A stretch of 36,196 bases of DNA. Source: Christensenella sp964592155 (GTDB taxonomy: Bacteria > Bacillota > Clostridia > Christensenellales > Christensenellaceae). The stretch is from NCBI GenBank assembly GCA_964592155.1, contig CAZQDA010000019.1:1-36196 (forward strand). Direction: 5' to 3'. The position numbers were made by a program, and so were the translations under genes. Each line of letters opens with the position of its first letter. The stretch's first letter is position 1. This document shows positions 7,667 through 15,874 of this stretch, piece by piece. The notes under the pieces are model-generated. The model saw only the letters and a list, made by a program, of their open reading frames with translations, did not search any database and was not told the DNA's origin.

Positions 7667-8728
7667 TCAGTAAGTTTCAAAAAAACAGGCCGATTGCCTA
7701 GGGAAAACATCCGGATAGGTTGGTTGTGCTCCGGCGATGAGCGCCGCAAGAGCGCTGATGGGAACCGCAATATCTGCCGATACAGTATCGATTTTTGAAA
7801 CGATATTTTTTCCATCGTCTCCTTTACCGACCAAAAAGCTGTATTTCTCACCCAAAAAGTCATCCTCCACAGCTATCGTAAAATCATAAGCGTGCAGCCT
7901 TGCATTTTGCAGTGCAGCGATCGGGTCTAAAACACGCATCATGGTAAACTCTTCGCTTCCCTGCTCGTGCGCACCAGCCGGAAGAAAATAGTTTGCTTTT
8001 GCCGCGGGAACTGCGTCAAAGAGCTTTTCCCTTGTTTTTTGATCCGCACAAGCCAGTTCAAACATATCCGCCGCGCCGTCTTCCAGATAAAAGAGCGCGT
8101 ATGCGCATTCGCCTGTACCCGGATTCTCGTAAACCGCCGCTTGACCCTTGTCCGCAAACAAAAGGGCGAGCCAGTTCGAAAACCGCGCGCTGTCGCGCAA
8201 AAAACAATTGTCAAAGCGATCCATATAACGGCAATATGCCTGATACATTTTTTCCATCGGAAGATTCTGCATAGAAGAATAGCATGTTGTCAGCTTCGTC
8301 TCCCCGCACATGCACGGCTGCGCCGTATGCCTCTTTATGTAGGCGATGGTTTCATATCCAAAGTTACGGTAAAAACTGTGCAAAAACGGATGCAAATATG
8401 TCACACACAGCCCTCTGCCGCGCATGTCCAGCATCGCGCTGCGCACAAGCTCTTTCATCAGCCCGCGTTTTCTCGCCCTGGGAAGCGTCGCGCATCCCGC
8501 TAAAAAATCCGCAGCATAAAAACGTCCAGCAAACTTTGCCTGAAATTTCAACATGAAAAGATCAGCCAGCAACTCTTCCCCCTCGTAATAACCAAGGGTG
8601 TCTTCATACCGGACGATCTTCTTAAAATATTCGTCGATAAACGCCTCAGAATCTGCGAAGCATACCTTCCATACGTCTTTTGCCGCAGGCTCTTCGGCGG
8701 ACGTTAATTTTCGCATATTCACTGTCAT
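7667..8728 (-). CDS. Eis-like GNAT N-acetyltransferase
   Basis: A 353-residue protein. The first part is a GNAT domain: the segment ATLPRARKRGLMKELV (about residues 80-95) fits the acetyl-CoA pyrophosphate-binding V-x-P-x-x-R-x-x-G-x-x-x-x-L pattern, and YLHPFLHSFYRNFGYE is the later GNAT strand-turn seen in the Eis family. The remaining 200 residues fit a second degenerate GNAT plus an SCP2-like C-terminal domain, as in Eis, but I cannot confirm that by eye. Eis enzymes acetylate amines on drugs or peptides; the substrate here is unknown. The ATG overlaps the stop of the upstream DUF2156 gene by 4 bp, so the pair is probably coupled. A strong terminator follows. Confidence 0.8.
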   Translation of the reverse strand: MTVNMRKLTSAEEPAAKDVWKVCFADSEAFIDEYFKKIVRYEDTLGYYEGEELLADLFMLKFQAKFAGRFYAADFLAGCATLPRARKRGLMKELVRSAMLDMRGRGLCVTYLHPFLHSFYRNFGYETIAYIKRHTAQPCMCGETKLTTCYSSMQNLPMEKMYQAYCRYMDRFDNCFLRDSARFSNWLALLFADKGQAAVYENPGTGECAYALFYLEDGAADMFELACADQKTREKLFDAVPAAKANYFLPAGAHEQGSEEFTMMRVLDPIAALQNARLHAYDFTIAVEDDFLGEKYSFLVGKGDDGKNIVSKIDTVSADIAVPISALAALIAGAQPTYPDVFPRQSACFFETY

Positions 8729-9627
8729 TCACCACTTAATAGTACATCATATTTTTCCAGCATAAACGCCGGATGATAAGACTGCTTTGCCTTGCGGATT
8801 CCGGGCACGCCCATATCCTCCGCGCGATTGATGTACGTGCAGTGCGACCACACATTTTTGACAAACTCATTGTTAATATAAGGGAATAATCCGTTCACGT
8901 CCGTCCGCGCTTTTTCAATATGGATAATCGCCGTATCCTCGCTGATCTGCTCTCCGAATGAAAACGCCGCGATCGCGCCATTCATTTTGATGACGCATCC
9001 CTTGAAATTTAACTCCCGCCAATGGTCGAGCGCTTTTGTTATGGACAGCATCTCTTCCTCGGCTTCGCGCGGGTCAGCGTCCTTATCGGTTGCCCAGTCC
9101 GTTTGCAGCTTTAAGCATTCTTGCCTGTAGCAGTCGTCATACAGCTCAAATTCAGCATCATAGCTGCGCAGAAAAGCATTGATGTGGTTGCGCTTGGAGT
9201 GGTATTTTTTCCCTGAAAGATTGATCAGATCCTGCGCGTTGTAGACATATTCCGTGTTATACTCGTCATAAGCAAAGCTGTAACGGTCCCCGCAATCTCG
9301 TTTTATTTTTTCCACCATCTGCGGCGTGGCGCACTTTAAATAAAATACGCCAAACTGCTCCACCATATATTCTTCACATATCTTCATATACGGCGCGATA
9401 GACTCGCTCTCGTCTTTCAGATAGGGCGGGAGTAAAAACGGGCGGTATACATCGCTGTACATCGAGATATAAAGTCCGTTGCCCTCCACCGCCATTTTCA
9501 TGTCCCAGGCTTCCTGCCAGGTATACATGTTCGAAAAAGAAGCCTCCGAATGCCGATATCCATGGCCCATCACATAGCTGTCAAAAAGGGGCTTTTCATC
9601 AAGCTCCAAAGATTTAAATGTTAGCAT
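8725..9627 (-). CDS. DUF2156 / phosphatidylglycerol lysyltransferase C-terminal-domain protein
   Basis: A 300-residue soluble protein that resembles the DUF2156 family (the LPG-synthase C-terminal, double-GNAT fold). Recognisable segments are FSNMYTW near residue 35, a KKYHSKRNHINAF stretch near 145 and the C-terminal GVPGIRKAKQSYHP motif. It has no membrane helices, so it is not a full MprF lysyl-PG synthase. In that fold family the domain transfers an aminoacyl group from tRNA or a similar acyl donor; the substrate here is not known. The gene starts 8 bp after pyk and overlaps the GNAT gene by 4 bp, so the two transferases are probably made together. Confidence 0.82.
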   Translation of the reverse strand: MLTFKSLELDEKPLFDSYVMGHGYRHSEASFSNMYTWQEAWDMKMAVEGNGLYISMYSDVYRPFLLPPYLKDESESIAPYMKICEEYMVEQFGVFYLKCATPQMVEKIKRDCGDRYSFAYDEYNTEYVYNAQDLINLSGKKYHSKRNHINAFLRSYDAEFELYDDCYRQECLKLQTDWATDKDADPREAEEEMLSITKALDHWRELNFKGCVIKMNGAIAAFSFGEQISEDTAIIHIEKARTDVNGLFPYINNEFVKNVWSHCTYINRAEDMGVPGIRKAKQSYHPAFMLEKYDVLLSGE

Positions 9628-9635
9628 ATCCCTAA

Positions 9636-11387
9636 TCAGTCCTCACGATTTTCATTGCAGACGAGTCCGCGCTCCGCATCCAGCTTGACGTGAATCCCGT
9701 TTTTCAGGATTTGCGTTGCGCTCGCCGCCCCCACCAAAACAGGGATATCGAGCGCCATTCCAACAATCGCCGCATGCGAATCAAGACCATCCGCCTCTGT
9801 TATAATACCCGCGGACTGCTTCATCAAATCAAGAATATTATTGGAGGTACTCGGAACTACCAAAATATCGCCGCGCTTAAACGTCTGCCGCGCTTCCTTT
9901 TCCGAGTTCGCAACGCAGGTCGTGGAGGACGCGCACAGCGCATTGATCCCCGTCCCTTTCACAAGCACATTGCCTACGATATGCACTTTCAAAAGATTTG
10001 TCGTGCCTGCAATCCCGAGTGGAACGCCGGCCATAATCGCAACCAAATCTCCGTTTTTCAAAAGCCCCGCCTTCTTGCTTGTGTTCACCACCAACTCAAA
10101 AAGCTCGTCCGTATTAAACTTCTGCTCCACTTCAAGCGGAATCACACCCCACGACATATTAAGCTGCCTGCACACCTGTGGATCGGGCGAGCAGCCAATG
10201 ATCGGGATGGACGGGCGGTATTTGGATACCATACGCACGGACGCGCCTGTTTTGGTTACCGCAATGATCGCGGACGCACCCAGATCATAGGCCGTCGTGC
10301 AGGCCGCATGAGAAATTGCGTTCGTCACATCCGAAATTTCTGTCATATCGTTCTTTTTAAAGCGCATCTTATAATTGATATCGTGCTCGGTCCTGCACGC
10401 GATGCGCTCCATGGTCATCACGGATTCCACCGGATATTTGCCCGCCGCAGTCTCGCCAGACAGCATAATCGCGCTGGTGCCATCGTAAATCGCATTCGCG
10501 ATATCCGAGGTTTCCGCACGCGTAGGCCGCGGATTGTGAATCATGCTTTCCAGCATTTGCGTCGCGGTAATCACGAGCTTTCCCGCGCTGTAGGCTTTGC
10601 TGATCAACCGTTTTTGCAGGACAGGAACCTCTTCCAGCGGAATTTCCACGCCCATATCCCCACGCGCCACCATAATTCCGTCCGACACGCGAAGAATGTC
10701 ATCAATGTTCTTAACGCCCTCGGCATTTTCTATTTTCGCAATAATTTTGATACTGCGGCAATCATACCGGTCAAGTATTTTTTTGATGTCCAGAATGTCC
10801 TGCTCGTTGCGCGTAAAGCTTGCCGCAATAAAATCCACTTCATTCTCGACTCCGAATACAATATCCGCCTCGTCCTTTTCACTGATGTAAGGAAGCGAAA
10901 TCGAGAACCCCGGAACATTAACGCCCTTGCGGTCTGAAAGATGCCCTCCGTTCAACACTTTACAGGTAATGTCCGTCTCCGTAAGACACGTAACCTGCAT
11001 TTCTATAAGGCCGTCGTCGATCAGGATGATCGCGCCCTGCGCCAGATCGCCCGGCAGGTCCTGAAACGAAACGGAAACGCACGTTTCGTCGCCCTCCACT
11101 TCCTTTGTGGTGAGGGTGAAAACGTCGTCCGTGTTGAGGTCGATTCCTCCGTTTTTAAATGTGCCGATCCTGATTTCCGGCCCTTTCGTATCAAGCAGGC
11201 AGGCGGTATACTTCCCTTTTGCCTTGCTTATTTTACGCACCTTTTGCAGTCTTGCTTTCTGAATCTGGTGATCTCCATGCGAAAAATTCAGGCGGGCGAC
11301 ATCCATCCCCGCATCAATCAGGCGCTCTATCGTCGCTTCGTCTTCGCTTACCGGTCCCAGAGTACATATAATTTTCGTTTTTCTCAT
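9636..11387 (-). CDS. pyk: Pyruvate kinase with C-terminal PEP-utilising-type extension
   Basis: A 583-residue protein beginning MRKTKIICTLGP, the standard N terminus. A longer frame starts 9 codons upstream, but GGAGAG sits 3-8 bp before the ATG at 11387, which decides the start. Core motifs include LDTKGPEIR, the active-site signature IIAKIENAEGV with its catalytic Lys, MVARGDMGVE and ITATQMLESM. Beyond residue 475 a phosphohistidine-type mobile domain follows (TEADGLDSHAAIVG), as in the Bacillus/Geobacillus type of pyruvate kinase. It makes pyruvate and ATP from PEP and ADP. The gene is 30 bp downstream of the phosphofructokinase-type gene. Confidence 0.97.
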   Translation of the reverse strand: MRKTKIICTLGPVSEDEATIERLIDAGMDVARLNFSHGDHQIQKARLQKVRKISKAKGKYTACLLDTKGPEIRIGTFKNGGIDLNTDDVFTLTTKEVEGDETCVSVSFQDLPGDLAQGAIILIDDGLIEMQVTCLTETDITCKVLNGGHLSDRKGVNVPGFSISLPYISEKDEADIVFGVENEVDFIAASFTRNEQDILDIKKILDRYDCRSIKIIAKIENAEGVKNIDDILRVSDGIMVARGDMGVEIPLEEVPVLQKRLISKAYSAGKLVITATQMLESMIHNPRPTRAETSDIANAIYDGTSAIMLSGETAAGKYPVESVMTMERIACRTEHDINYKMRFKKNDMTEISDVTNAISHAACTTAYDLGASAIIAVTKTGASVRMVSKYRPSIPIIGCSPDPQVCRQLNMSWGVIPLEVEQKFNTDELFELVVNTSKKAGLLKNGDLVAIMAGVPLGIAGTTNLLKVHIVGNVLVKGTGINALCASSTTCVANSEKEARQTFKRGDILVVPSTSNNILDLMKQSAGIITEADGLDSHAAIVGMALDIPVLVGAASATQILKNGIHVKLDAERGLVCNENRED

Positions 11388-11417
11388 AAACTCTCCTGCT
11401 CCTATAGATTTCAAAAT

Positions 11418-12341
11418 TTATAATTTTACAATTTCTATTTTATCATAGAATTGATCAAAAATCTCCTTTGTGCATAGTTGCGTTCCTTCCAGTGTAATAG
11501 ATGCCGTAGCGGCAGCAACGCCACAACGCAGCGCCTCATCGATCCGTCCGTCAAGAACGCTCGTTACGCCGGCCACCATAGAATCGCCCGCGCCCACCGT
11601 AGAACGCACCTCCACCTTCATTGGCTTTGCAAAATACGCGTCGTGCGCATCCACCATAAGAGCGCCGTCGCCACCCATGGACACACCCACAAGCTTCACG
11701 CCGGAGGCGATGATCTCACGGCAGGCAAGGACAACCTCTTCCACGGAATCACCCTTGAGCGTTGTGATGCTTTTCAGCTCGTCAATATTGGGTTTGATGA
11801 AATACGGATGCTGCTTGATACCCAGCGCAAGTACTTCGCCATCCGCGTCCAGTACGCATTTGACCTGCTTTTCGTTAAGCTCTTTGATCATCCTGCCATA
11901 AATGTCCTGATCGCATCCCGGCGGAAGACTGCCAGTCAGAATCACCACATCTTCGCTTTTGGCTGTCTGCACAATATCCTGCACGATCCTGCCCATGTCT
12001 TCCATGGTGACCGCATTGCCGCTTTCATTGATTTCTGTAATTTCCCCTGCCTGCTCGTCGAATATTTTGGTATTTGTGCGTGATTCGCCGGGTTTTTCCA
12101 AAAAATCATAGAAAATGCTTTTGGATTCCAGCCGTCTTTTGATCAGCATCCCGTCGCTCGTATAAAGAAGCCCCATCACCTTAACGCTTTTTCCAAGCTC
12201 CTTTGCCACCACCGCGGCGTTAATCCCTTTGCCCGCGCCATCGATAATCACCTTCTTGGGCCGGTTGGTGCCGCCCTGCACCAGTCTGTTAAGATACAGC
12301 GTTTTATCAATCGTCGGATTCAGATACACACATATAATCAT
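11418..12341 (-). CDS. PfkB-family sugar kinase, 1-phosphofructokinase / tagatose-6-phosphate kinase type
   Basis: A 307-residue ribokinase-fold kinase. The N terminus MIICVYLNPTIDKTLYL and GGKGIN-like GAGKGINAA segment fit the FruK/LacC branch; GSLPPG (137-142) and the catalytic GAGDSMVAG (D253) complete the signature. An AGGAGG sequence 7 bp before the ATG at 12341 makes this the start, 11 codons inside the longest frame. It probably phosphorylates fructose-1-phosphate or tagatose-6-phosphate to a bisphosphate, feeding glycolysis; its neighbour is pyk. No PTS or aldolase gene is beside it, so the exact sugar phosphate is not settled. A hairpin lies just upstream of its ribosome binding site. 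Confidence 0.9.
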   Translation of the reverse strand: MIICVYLNPTIDKTLYLNRLVQGGTNRPKKVIIDGAGKGINAAVVAKELGKSVKVMGLLYTSDGMLIKRRLESKSIFYDFLEKPGESRTNTKIFDEQAGEITEINESGNAVTMEDMGRIVQDIVQTAKSEDVVILTGSLPPGCDQDIYGRMIKELNEKQVKCVLDADGEVLALGIKQHPYFIKPNIDELKSITTLKGDSVEEVVLACREIIASGVKLVGVSMGGDGALMVDAHDAYFAKPMKVEVRSTVGAGDSMVAGVTSVLDGRIDEALRCGVAAATASITLEGTQLCTKEIFDQFYDKIEIVKL

Positions 12342-12358
12342 AAAAAACCCTCCTAAAA

Positions 12359-12386
12359 CAGGCATTGCGCACATTTGCGCCGCCTG
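12359..12386 (-). promoter_or_regulatory. Leader hairpin directly upstream of the pfkB-type gene
   Basis: The segment forms a nested stem: CAGGC pairs with GCCTG (12359-12363 / 12382-12386) and GCGCA pairs with TGCGC (12367-12371 / 12376-12380). TTTT and the AGGAGG of the pfkB gene follow at once on the minus strand. It could be a repressor operator or an RNA element; I cannot choose. No clear -35/-10 pair is visible in the same gap. Confidence 0.45.
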
Positions 12387-12403
12387 ATATCATTGTTTGA
12401 AAT

Positions 12404-12429
12404 AAAAAAGGCCGCAATCTCTTGCAGCC
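12404..12429 (-). terminator. Rho-independent terminator after the EF-G-like gene
   Basis: On the minus strand an 8-bp stem GGCTGCAA / TTGCGGCC (one G-T pair) with a 4-nt loop is followed by six T. It ends 22 bp after the EF-G-like stop codon. Confidence 0.85.
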
Positions 12430-12450
12430 TTTATATTACCAGTTTTGGCG

Positions 12451-14529
12451 TTATTCTTCCATATCTTTTTTTGCCTGCTCGATGATTTTCCCTGCCATTT
12501 GCGCCGGAACTTCCTCATAACGCTCAAAGCTCTGCTTGAAAGAACCCTTTGCCTGCGTCATGGAGCGAAGGTCTGTCGCATATTTAAACATCTCGCTCAT
12601 CGGCACTTCCGCAACCACTTCCTGCATACCCTCCATCGGATTCATGCCCAGAATGCGTCCACGCCTCCGGTTAAGATCACCGATAATATCGCCCATGTAT
12701 TCGTCCGGAATCAATACTTCGACCTTTAAAATGGGCTCTAAGAGCACAGGGTTCGCTTCCGCCATCCCTTTTTTAAACGCAAGGTTGGCCGCCACTTTAA
12801 ACGCCATTTCAGAAGAATCCACCGTGTGATACGAGCCGTCATAAAGCGTACACTTGAGCCCTACAACAGGATATCCTGCCAAAACGCCTTTTTTCACGCT
12901 TTCCTTAAGGCCCTTTTCCACTGCCGGAATATATTGCCGCGGCACAACGCCGCCCACAATTTTATCTTCAAAGACAAAGTCCGCAAGCCCGTCCGGAACC
13001 GGCGAGAATTCCAGCCACACATCGCCGTACTGCCCGTGTCCGCCCGACTGCTTTTTGTGTTTTCCCTGCGCCTTGACAGGCTTCTTAATTGCTTCGCGGT
13101 AAGGGATTTTCGGGTCATGCAATTCCCCTTCCACATTAAACTTGCTTTTCAGCTTGTTATTGATTACTTCAAGATGCATTTCTCCCATGCCGTTTGCCAG
13201 CATATCGCCTGTTTCCGTATCTTTTACCAGCTTGAAGGTTGGGTCTTCGTCCTCTAAGCGGTGCAGCCCCGCAAATACCTTTTCTTCCTCGCCCTTCTTT
13301 TTCGCGCCAACCGCGAGAGAAATACACGGCTCCGGAAACGCAAGCGGCAGGAACTTCACCACACAGCTTGTCGAGCAAAGCGTGTCGCCCGTGGCTGTGT
13401 GCTGCAATTTGGCAAGCGCGCCAATGTCGCCCGCCTCGAGTTCCGAAACGCCGATCATCTTTTTTCCGCGCATAATGCCGGGGCTTGAGCTTTTTTCCGC
13501 TTTTCCGGTGTTTGCGTTCGTGATAGCCATATCGGATTTCAAAACGCCCTGCATCACTTTAATGATCGACAATTTCCCTACAAACGGATCGGCAATTGTC
13601 TTCAAAACGCGCGCTGTAAACGGCGCCGCCGTGTCAACCTTTACTTTGACCGGATTCCCGCCCATATCAAGAGCCTCTTTTTCCGGCGCCTCAGCCGCCG
13701 TAGGCATCAAGGTAATCAGCCTGTCAAGCAGTGTCTTTACGCCCTGATTGAGCGCCGCCGCGCTTACGAATACCGGCGCAACGCTGCCCGCCACGATTCC
13801 TTCGCGCAGCCCTTTTAAGATATCCTCTTCCGAAAGCTCCTGCCCGTCAAAAAATTTTTCCATCAGTTCTTCGTCATTGCCCGCAGCCGCCTCTGCCAAC
13901 GCCTCGCGTAGGCTTTGCACATCGTCTGCAATGTCTGCCGGAACATCCGCCGGCGTTACGCCGCCTTTGCCGTCAAACAGATAGGCCTTCATGCCCACGA
14001 TGTCAACGATTCCCGCAAATTTCCCATCCTGCATCACCGGCATCTGCACCGCCGCCACCGCGGAAGGATATTTCGTTCCGAGCGCGCCTACCGTCTTAAC
14101 AAAATCTGTGTTTTCCTTATCGATCTGGTTCACCAGAAACGCGCGCGGGATCGTATGCTTTACGCAATATTCATACGCCTTCTGCGCGCCGACCGGCACA
14201 ATGCCGTTCGGGCTCAATAGAATCAGTGCGCTATCGCAAAGCTCATAGGCCGCGACAGCCTCTCCTTCAAAATCAAAATAGCCGGGAACGTCGATTATGT
14301 TTACCTTCTTATCGTTCCACTCAACCGGTGCCAAAGCCAGCCCGATTGAAATCTGGCGCTTTATTTCCTCGCTATCATAATCCGTTGTGGTGTTTCCATC
14401 CTCCACCCTGCCGATCCGCTCGGTTGCCCCGGAGTCAAAAAGCATCGCCTCCGTCAGAGTCGTCTTTCCTTCGCCACCATGCCCAACGAGCGCAATGTTT
14501 AATATGTCCTGTGGGTGATATACTTTCAT
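12451..14529 (-). CDS. EF-G-like translational GTPase (divergent EF-G paralogue)
   Basis: A 692-residue protein with EF-G domain order. G1 reads GHGGEGKT (16-23), G3 reads DVPGYFDF (80-87) and G4 reads NQID (134-137). In true EF-G the G3 motif is DTPGHVDF, whose His is needed for ribosome-stimulated GTP hydrolysis; here it is Tyr84. Domains III-V follow, with the domain IV segment KKQSGGHGQYGDVWLEFSP. This pattern fits the EF-G-2/FusA2 class of paralogues, such as the Thermus EF-G-2 with PGYGDF, not the housekeeping factor. The function of that class is poorly known. No rpsL, rpsG or tuf gene is adjacent, which also argues against fusA. GGAGG lies 10 bp before the ATG. Confidence 0.9.
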   Translation of the reverse strand: MKVYHPQDILNIALVGHGGEGKTTLTEAMLFDSGATERIGRVEDGNTTTDYDSEEIKRQISIGLALAPVEWNDKKVNIIDVPGYFDFEGEAVAAYELCDSALILLSPNGIVPVGAQKAYEYCVKHTIPRAFLVNQIDKENTDFVKTVGALGTKYPSAVAAVQMPVMQDGKFAGIVDIVGMKAYLFDGKGGVTPADVPADIADDVQSLREALAEAAAGNDEELMEKFFDGQELSEEDILKGLREGIVAGSVAPVFVSAAALNQGVKTLLDRLITLMPTAAEAPEKEALDMGGNPVKVKVDTAAPFTARVLKTIADPFVGKLSIIKVMQGVLKSDMAITNANTGKAEKSSSPGIMRGKKMIGVSELEAGDIGALAKLQHTATGDTLCSTSCVVKFLPLAFPEPCISLAVGAKKKGEEEKVFAGLHRLEDEDPTFKLVKDTETGDMLANGMGEMHLEVINNKLKSKFNVEGELHDPKIPYREAIKKPVKAQGKHKKQSGGHGQYGDVWLEFSPVPDGLADFVFEDKIVGGVVPRQYIPAVEKGLKESVKKGVLAGYPVVGLKCTLYDGSYHTVDSSEMAFKVAANLAFKKGMAEANPVLLEPILKVEVLIPDEYMGDIIGDLNRRRGRILGMNPMEGMQEVVAEVPMSEMFKYATDLRSMTQAKGSFKQSFERYEEVPAQMAGKIIEQAKKDMEE

Positions 14530-14594
14530 GTAAGAGACCTCCTATGGAATTTATTTATATGAAGTCTTATAAACCAAAAATCAATTTAGAAATG

Positions 14595-14623
14595 ATACTA
14601 ACAGTGTAACAGATAAAACACAA
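14595..14623 (-). promoter_or_regulatory. Candidate promoter of the EF-G-like gene
   Basis: On the minus strand TTGTGT (14623-14618), a 17-bp spacer and TAGTAT (14600-14595) lie 66 bp before the start codon in an AT-rich gap. Other weak matches exist nearby, so the exact site is uncertain. Confidence 0.45.
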
Positions 14624-14711
14624 AAAATAAATAAAATTTTCAATTTATTATGGAATTTGAAAACAGAATATGCCATAATAGGGAAAGTATAACTGAATGA
14701 AGGGGTATTTT

Positions 14712-14996
14712 ATGAAATTGACAGAGAAACAATCCAAGGTAATCCAGATCATTTTAGGCCTCGTGGCAGGCATCGGCATCTGGCTCTCTATCTATTTGGG
14801 AGCAGATTCGGGCAACACGCTTTTGGAATATCTTTTCGTCATTATTTTCGCGGGCGTTATGCTCGGGCAGAGATATCTGGAGCGCAAGCTTGACACCAAG
14901 TTCCGCACGTTTACCAAATTCTGGCTGATCGGCCTGATCATCGGCCTCGCGGGATTTTTGATCTACGGTATTTCCTCAGGCACAATGTTCACATAA
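14712..14996 (+). CDS. Small membrane protein of unknown function
   Basis: A 94-residue protein with three likely membrane helices (about residues 11-30, 37-55 and 70-88), separated by a charged segment LERKLDTKFRTF. I do not recognise the family. The ATG at 14712 is chosen over one 15 bp upstream because AAGGGG lies 6 bp before it. It is a single-gene unit: the EF-G-like gene diverges from it, and a palindromic terminator follows 15 bp after its stop codon. A possible extended -10 (TGCCATAAT, 14668-14676) lies upstream. The hydrophobic pattern and the good ribosome binding site support a real gene. Confidence 0.75.
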   Translation: MKLTEKQSKVIQIILGLVAGIGIWLSIYLGADSGNTLLEYLFVIIFAGVMLGQRYLERKLDTKFRTFTKFWLIGLIIGLAGFLIYGISSGTMFT

Positions 14997-15008
14997 GAAA
15001 AAAGTTTA

Positions 15009-15038
15009 AAAAAAGTCCGGTTTAAACCGGACTTTTTT
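15009..15038. terminator. Bidirectional terminator shared by two convergent genes
   Basis: A perfect palindrome AAAAGTCCGGTTT / AAACCGGACTTTT (15011-15036) forms a GC stem with A tract on one side and T tract on the other. It lies between the plus-strand membrane protein gene and the minus-strand TIM-barrel gene and can stop transcription in both directions. Confidence 0.9.
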
Positions 15039-15044
15039 ATTTCT

Positions 15045-15710
15045 TTAAAGTTCTTCCCTGTAAAGCTTCATCGTCATCCGAAACAGCTCGGAATTGGTTG
15101 GCGGCGTATAGGTGATCGCATCCGCTCCGCAATCAATTGTTTCCCTTACGGTGTCGTCCGTAGGCCCGCCCGTCGCAATAATGGGAATGTAGGGATACTT
15201 ATTGCGAATGCCCTCGATAATTTTGCAGGTGTTGTCCGCGCCCGAAACATTCAGAATGTCCGCCCCGCTCTCAATCCTGCGCTCAATATCCTCTTTCTCA
15301 GATACCACCGTCACCACCACAGGAATATCCACCCGCTTCTTGATTTTCGCAATCACGTCATTGTCCACGGCGGGGCTTAAGACCGCGCCCACGCCGCCGC
15401 GGAATTCCGTTTCCAGTGCAAGATGTACCACGCGCTCGTCCTCGATCTCCCCGCCGCCCACGCTGCACATCACCGGCACGTCCGCCGTGGTCATAATCGC
15501 CTGGTTAATAGACGGCTGCGGCGTAAACGGATAGACCGCCATAATCGCGTCCGCATCCGTATTCCTGATCAGCGCGATGTCCGTCGTAAACAAAAATGAT
15601 TTTAACGTGTGTCCAAAAATTTTAATTCCCGGCGCTTCGTTGATCACTTCCGGCACCGAAATAATCAGATATCTTAACTTGCTTTCGTATTCTTTTGCTT
15701 GCATTTCCAT
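15045..15710 (-). CDS. TIM-barrel (phosphate-binding-type) protein of unknown substrate
   Basis: A 221-residue protein with alternating strand/helix pattern of a (beta/alpha)8 barrel. Late motifs SGADILNVSGAD, IPIIATGGPTDDTVRETI and GADAITYTPP resemble the phosphate-binding C-terminal half of the IMP dehydrogenase/KDPG aldolase-like barrels. Public annotations of similar clostridial proteins are vague, and I cannot assign a reaction. Two starts are possible: the first ATG at 15710 or the third codon at 15704, which has better spacing from GAGAG. The gene has its own promoter and shares a terminator with the convergent membrane protein gene. Confidence 0.75.
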   Translation of the reverse strand: MEMQAKEYESKLRYLIISVPEVINEAPGIKIFGHTLKSFLFTTDIALIRNTDADAIMAVYPFTPQPSINQAIMTTADVPVMCSVGGGEIEDERVVHLALETEFRGGVGAVLSPAVDNDVIAKIKKRVDIPVVVTVVSEKEDIERRIESGADILNVSGADNTCKIIEGIRNKYPYIPIIATGGPTDDTVRETIDCGADAITYTPPTNSELFRMTMKLYREEL

Positions 15711-15742
15711 ACTCTCTTCTGCTTCATATTTCTCACAACTTT

Positions 15743-15771
15743 AGTATGGTATATCCCTCTTGAAAATGCAA
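15743..15771 (-). promoter_or_regulatory. Promoter of the TIM-barrel gene
   Basis: TTGCAT (15771-15766), a 17-bp spacer and CATACT (15748-15743) on the minus strand, 33 bp before the start codon and after the nrdJ terminator. Confidence 0.6.
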
Positions 15772-15813
15772 CCCAAAAATGAAAATTCCTGTCTTTTTTC
15801 CCGCTGAATGCCA

Positions 15814-15848
15814 AAAAAAGAACGCCGATTCAAAATGGCGTTCTTTTT
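15814..15848 (-). terminator. Rho-independent terminator of nrdJ
   Basis: An 8-bp stem AGAACGCC / GGCGTTCT (15819-15826 / 15837-15844) is flanked by an A run and a T run, so on the minus strand the hairpin ends in poly-T. It lies 26 bp after the nrdJ stop codon. Confidence 0.85.
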
Positions 15849-15874
15849 GACTGTTTTGTCTGTTTTTCTTTGCA

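Noticed and set aside
9690..10937. Long plus-strand ORF of 415 codons opposite pyk
   Set aside because: It is fully antisense to pyk, is rich in Arg, His and Asn as antisense frames are here, and shows no known domain or ribosome binding site.
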